NCBI GenBank assembly: GCA_019136325.1
Contig: JAGVUJ010000156.1
Span: forward strand, 1 to 17,636
DNA: 17,636 nucleotides
Reading direction: 5' to 3'
Source: Deltaproteobacteria bacterium
GTDB lineage: Bacteria > Desulfobacterota > Syntrophia > Syntrophales > Smithellaceae
Part shown: one piece after another, positions 14,678-17,636 of the stretch
Numbering within the stretch: the stretch's first letter is position 1
Layout of the letters: every line of letters starts with the position of its first letter
The notes under the pieces: model-generated
What the model saw: the letters and a program-made list of their open reading frames with translations, nothing else
What the model was told of the DNA's origin: nothing
The model's database searches: none
Position numbers and translations under genes: made by a program

Positions 14678-15619
14678 ATGAAACCTTTACATGTAAAATT
14701 TATTGACGGTGGCGAGCAGGCAAAGCCGATCATTCTGCATGCACTATCGAAAGATTATGACGTACAAGAGTCAGATGCTCCGTATGTTGTTTTCTTTGGT
14801 GATGATAAAAAAGCTAAACATAAACAATTTCAAAAATGCTTAAAAATATACATGGCTGTTGAGTATAAATATCCAAACTTCAATCAATGTGACTATGCTC
14901 TATCGTATCTGAATCTCTCTACTCAAAAAAATTTGCGTTTGCCTTTCTATACATGGGAAGATCGAGGAGAAGATTTGATAAAAGGCGAAAATGAATGGAA
15001 GAAAATTATTCACGAGAAGAACAAATTTTGTGCCTTTATTGTATCTAACGTAAATCCAAATCGCACTTGGAAACGCATTTCCTTTTTTCACAAACTAAGC
15101 AAATACAAAACCGTCGATTCCGGGGGAGGGGCTCTAAATAACATCGGATACAGAGTCGATAAAAAACTGGAGTTTTACAAACCATACAAATTCGTAATGG
15201 CTATTGAAAATCAAATGAGCCGTAAATATACCACTGAAAAAATTGCCCATGCGATGATGTCCCGATGCATTCCTGTTTATTGGGGAAATCCTGATATTGT
15301 AGAGGAATTCAATCCGAAAAGTTTTATCAATTTGCACGATTTTAAAAATGACGCGGAAGCCATCAATCATATTATTCAAATAGATCAAAATCAGGCCTTG
15401 CTGGAACAATACATGAAGGAACCTTTTTTTTATAATAATCAATTAAATGAATGGTTTGACATTCAACGATTGCGTAACTTTTTGGTAAAGGCGATCGAAA
15501 GTCCGCGAGTGAACAGAGAATTATGGGGATATCTTCCATTCAGGTTGCTCGAAATCAAAAAAAACATACAGCCTTATTACGAGAAAATTGAAAATGCTGT
15601 AAAATCATCGATGAAATAA
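14678..15619 (+). CDS. GT10-family (alpha-1,3/4-fucosyltransferase-like) glycosyltransferase
   Basis: The protein has 313 residues. The C-terminal GT10 signature is clear: YKPYKFVMAIENQMSRKYTTEK (about residues 167-188), which includes the E-N and Y-x-T-E-K residues that bind GDP-fucose in the family. IAHAMMSRCIPVYWGNPDI and EEFNPKSFINLHDF follow. Upstream, FCAFIVSNVNPNRTWKRISFFHKLSKY and DSGGGALNNIGY are the usual lead-in. The family transfers fucose (or a related sugar) from GDP-fucose to GlcNAc or similar acceptors in the cytoplasm, and bacterial members decorate LPS. No GDP-fucose genes are in this window. AAGGAA lies about 12 bases before ATG 14678; an ATG at 14671 is in another frame and stops quickly. 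The gap to the previous gene is 45 bases and to the next 25, so the three genes probably form one transcript. Confidence 0.88.
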   Translation: MKPLHVKFIDGGEQAKPIILHALSKDYDVQESDAPYVVFFGDDKKAKHKQFQKCLKIYMAVEYKYPNFNQCDYALSYLNLSTQKNLRLPFYTWEDRGEDLIKGENEWKKIIHEKNKFCAFIVSNVNPNRTWKRISFFHKLSKYKTVDSGGGALNNIGYRVDKKLEFYKPYKFVMAIENQMSRKYTTEKIAHAMMSRCIPVYWGNPDIVEEFNPKSFINLHDFKNDAEAINHIIQIDQNQALLEQYMKEPFFYNNQLNEWFDIQRLRNFLVKAIESPRVNRELWGYLPFRLLEIKKNIQPYYEKIENAVKSSMK

Positions 15620-15644
15620 CAAGCGCTGAAAGCGTGCCTACTGT

Positions 15645-16649
15645 ATGAATCATCATTCTGATAACTTTTTTAATTTAATTTCTAATAAAAAGAAAATACT
15701 GGTTATTGACCTTGGTTTTTTAGGTGACAGCATTCATCTTCTGCCAGCATTATGGGGAATTCGGCAAGGACTTCCTGATTCCTATATCGAGGTAATGGTG
15801 GCGGATCATATCCAATCCCTGATGGGGCTTGTTCCATGGATTGACAAGACCTCCGGATATCCCCGATATCCGAAAGGTCCAAAATGGTATCAGGATGTCG
15901 ACCGTGTATTGAGATTACGTAAAGAAAAATACGATGTCATTATCAATTTGAACGGATCTGACCGTTCCTGTTTTTTGACTTTTGCCATCGGGGCTCCTTA
16001 TCGTTTGGGACGTGTGCCTGATAGGGAAAAATTCATTACCAATGCTTGTTTTACCCACAGGGTCGATGTTCCCTATCACACAATGCCCTGTTATATTCAG
16101 CGCTGGCAATGTATCAAAAAAGCCGGTTTTCCGACAGAAAAACCAATCTTCAACATCATAATGCCACTTGCAGTCAAAAGTAAAGTTGATCACTTATTGG
16201 AAGGGAAATGCAACTTTATTCATGTAAGTCCATTCACCGTAGAGGATTACAAGGAACTCCCCACAGAAATTCTAGCAGCATTTTTGAACTCCATAAAAGA
16301 CCCGCTTGTTTTGTCGTGTGCGCCTACCAAACGGGAGAGACAGAAGCTTCAAAAGTTAATTTCACTGTTAACCGTAAAACCATGGAAAATTTTTGAAGGC
16401 AACCTGTCCCTTCAAGAGCTGGCGGGGGTGATTGGTTACAGTAAATTACATATGGGCGGGGATTCCGGGGGGCTACATGTGGCAGTCATGATGAATGTAC
16501 CAACCTTTTCCTGGTTCCGCGAATATCCCGGAAAAGTGGAGTGGTTGCCTATTGGAAGTCAACATCGATACATTATCGGGGACACATCTCCCGAAGGACT
16601 GCAAAATATTACAACGGGAGATTTAATTAAATTATTTCATAGATCCTAG
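15645..16649 (+). CDS. GT9-family glycosyltransferase (ADP-heptose:LPS heptosyltransferase-like)
   Basis: The protein has 334 residues. The N-terminus has KKILVIDLGFLGDSIHLLPAL (about residues 16-36), the GT9 pattern with Gly-Asp after the first strand. The centre holds KYDVIINLNGSDRSCFLTFAIG and the typical RLGR. The C-terminal half has CNFIHVSPFTVEDYKELP and the family hallmark HMGGDSGGLHVAVMMNVPTFSWF, the donor-site D-S/T-G-x-x-H stretch. Members use ADP-heptose or related donors to build LPS core or heptose-containing glycans at the cytoplasmic face of the inner membrane. It is more balanced in composition than the two genes before it. The ribosome-binding site before ATG 15645 is poor (GAAAGCG, distant). 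It ends facing folD across about 170 bases. Whether it acts on core or on the O-unit cannot be told. Confidence 0.88.
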   Translation: MNHHSDNFFNLISNKKKILVIDLGFLGDSIHLLPALWGIRQGLPDSYIEVMVADHIQSLMGLVPWIDKTSGYPRYPKGPKWYQDVDRVLRLRKEKYDVIINLNGSDRSCFLTFAIGAPYRLGRVPDREKFITNACFTHRVDVPYHTMPCYIQRWQCIKKAGFPTEKPIFNIIMPLAVKSKVDHLLEGKCNFIHVSPFTVEDYKELPTEILAAFLNSIKDPLVLSCAPTKRERQKLQKLISLLTVKPWKIFEGNLSLQELAGVIGYSKLHMGGDSGGLHVAVMMNVPTFSWFREYPGKVEWLPIGSQHRYIIGDTSPEGLQNITTGDLIKLFHRS

Positions 16650-16806
16650 TGTTATGTCCCGGAAATGTATTAGCAAAGTCTCTTGATTTTTCCAGGATTG
16701 AATCAGCAATAGCAGTACAGGCAAATGATCTGATGGAAGTGCTGTATCGTTTGACAAACTGATTGGTCTTGGCGACCTTTTTGATCTTGATAATCACAGA
16801 CCTCAT
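16627..16806 (-). CDS. Small ORF (59 residues) just after folD, unrecognised
   Basis: ATG at 16804-16806 begins 13 bases after the folD stop and the frame runs to TAA at 16627-16629, overlapping the last 23 bases of the convergent GT9 gene. The protein is basic at its start (MRSVIIKIKKVAKTNQFVKR) and then ordinary (RSFACTAIADSILEKSRDFA). I do not recognise it. GGTAGAGA upstream is a weak ribosome-binding site. It covers almost the whole gap between GT9 and folD, where otherwise I see nothing, including no convincing terminator. It may be a real small gene, a remnant or chance. Confidence 0.3.
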   Translation of the reverse strand: MRSVIIKIKKVAKTNQFVKRYSTSIRSFACTAIADSILEKSRDFANTFPGHNTRIYEII

Positions 16807-16819
16807 TCTCTACCGAAGA

Positions 16820-17636
16820 TCACGACCGGATCCTTTTTGCCGCGTCCAGCGTGTTTTTCATGAGCATGGCAATCGTCATGGGGCCGACGCCGCCGGGCAC
16901 GGGCGTGATGTAAGATGTTTTGGGGGCGACTTCATCAAACGCGACATCGCCCGCCAGTTTTCCGTTTTCCAGCCGGTTGACGCCGACGTCAATCACCACG
17001 GCACCCTCTTTCACCATGTCCGCTGTGATCATGCGCGGCTTTCCGATGGCGGCAATCAGGACATCGGCACGTCTTGCCACGGAAGGCAGGTCCTTCGTCT
17101 TGGAATGGCACATCGTCACCGTGGCATTCTGGGCCAATAGCAGAAGCGCCATGGGCTTGCCGACAATGTTGCTGCGGCCGATCACGACCGCGTCTTTTCC
17201 GGAAAGCTCAATGCCGGTGCGGGCGATCAGTTCCATGATGCCCCGGGGTGTGCACGGAACGAAGAGCGGCGAGCCGGTGACGAGACGGCCGACATTGGCC
17301 GGATGAAATCCGTCCACGTCCTTGTTCGGGTCGATGGCGGCAATGATTTTATCCGCGGCAATGTGTTTGGGCAGGGGAAGCTGAACCAGGATGCCGTGAA
17401 TTCGCCGGTCGTTGTTCAGATCGCGGATCAGGGCCAGAAGCTCCGCCTCTCCGACATCGGCGGGCAGCTTGTATTCGCGCGACAGAAAACCCACCTCCGC
17501 GCAGGCTTTGGCCTTTCTCCCAACGTAAACTTTCGAGGCGGGATCATCGCCCGCCAGCACGACGGCCAGGCCAGGCACGATGCCGGTCCTTCGCGTTAAG
17601 ACTAATGTTTCTTCCCGAACCGCCTGGCGGATATCC
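16820..17636 (-). CDS. folD: FolD, bifunctional methylenetetrahydrofolate dehydrogenase/cyclohydrolase (5' end outside window)
   Basis: FolD interconverts 5,10-methylene-, 5,10-methenyl- and 10-formyl-tetrahydrofolate with NADP in the cytoplasm. The frame is open to the right edge: before the GTG at 17578 it reads [20 protein letters not shown], which is normal FolD sequence. The true start is therefore beyond 17636, and about 271 residues are visible, probably lacking only a dozen or so. Seen in order: [17 protein letters not shown] with Y-V-x-x-K (YVGRK, catalytic lysine), [35 protein letters not shown], the nucleotide site [14 protein letters not shown], and the closing signature [21 protein letters not shown] content is high (about two thirds in one counted line), unlike the glycosyltransferases beside it. 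This suggests it belongs to the ancestral chromosome and marks the locus boundary. Confidence 0.95.
   Translation of the reverse strand, partial: DIRQAVREETLVLTRRTGIVPGLAVVLAGDDPASKVYVGRKAKACAEVGFLSREYKLPADVGEAELLALIRDLNNDRRIHGILVQLPLPKHIAADKIIAAIDPNKDVDGFHPANVGRLVTGSPLFVPCTPRGIMELIARTGIELSGKDAVVIGRSNIVGKPMALLLLAQNATVTMCHSKTKDLPSVARRADVLIAAIGKPRMITADMVKEGAVVIDVGVNRLENGKLAGDVAFDEVAPKTSYITPVPGGVGPMTIAMLMKNTLDAAKRIRS

Noticed and set aside
1..17636. Search for CRISPR arrays, tRNA/rRNA genes, long direct repeats and toxin-antitoxin pairs
   Set aside because: No regularly spaced repeats, no tRNA-like cloverleaf sequence and no long repeats were noticed on reading both strands; a computed repeat search was not possible.

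Overview
The window is most of a surface-polysaccharide (O-antigen type) locus from a Gram-negative bacterium. Evidence is an ADP-heptose-type GT9 glycosyltransferase, a WecE-type aminotransferase, CDP-3,6-dideoxyhexose enzymes, a WbqC-family protein and a GtrB/GtrA-like pair. The genome is mosaic in composition. Hand counts of single 60-base lines give about 67% GC in folD, 48% in the central operon, and 25-42% in the right-hand glycosyltransferase block. This would fit an environmental proteobacterial or Desulfobacterota-type genome, but I cannot fix the taxon.

Layout. (1) Positions 1-13537 hold one long minus-strand gene train, read right to left. It starts with a CDP-sugar block: a short flavin reductase (E3-like), an RfbH/DdhC 3-dehydrase (E1) and an RfbG/DdhB CDP-glucose 4,6-dehydratase. 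A decayed IS3-type orfA remnant follows. Next comes a tightly packed five-gene module: WbqC family, TPP enzyme of the acetolactate-synthase type, ATP-grasp ligase, metallophosphoesterase and beta-propeller protein. Each of these overlaps the next by 1-14 bases. Then come a DPM1/GtrB-like GT2, a methyltransferase, GtrA, and a zinc-ribbon methyltransferase. The 3' end is decayed: a wecE pseudogene with an internal deletion, a methyltransferase C-terminal remnant, and the start of a membrane protein that leaves the window. (2) Positions 13538-13735 are an AT-rich divergent intergenic region. (3) Positions 13736-16649 are three AT-rich plus-strand glycosyltransferase genes (unassigned type, GT10, GT9). 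(4) On the far right a 5'-truncated folD faces them; it is a housekeeping gene that probably marks the edge of the locus.

How they may work together. DdhB, DdhC and the reductase would make a CDP-4-keto-3,6-dideoxyhexose. An acetolactate-synthase-like TPP enzyme in the same train recalls YerE of yersiniose A biosynthesis, which adds a two-carbon branch from pyruvate to that keto sugar. My main hypothesis is a branched-chain 3,6-dideoxyhexose that is further modified by the WbqC/ATP-grasp/phosphoesterase/propeller module. No cytidylyltransferase (DdhA), YerF-like reductase, Wzx, Wzy or ABC transporter is visible here, so the pathway is incomplete within the window.
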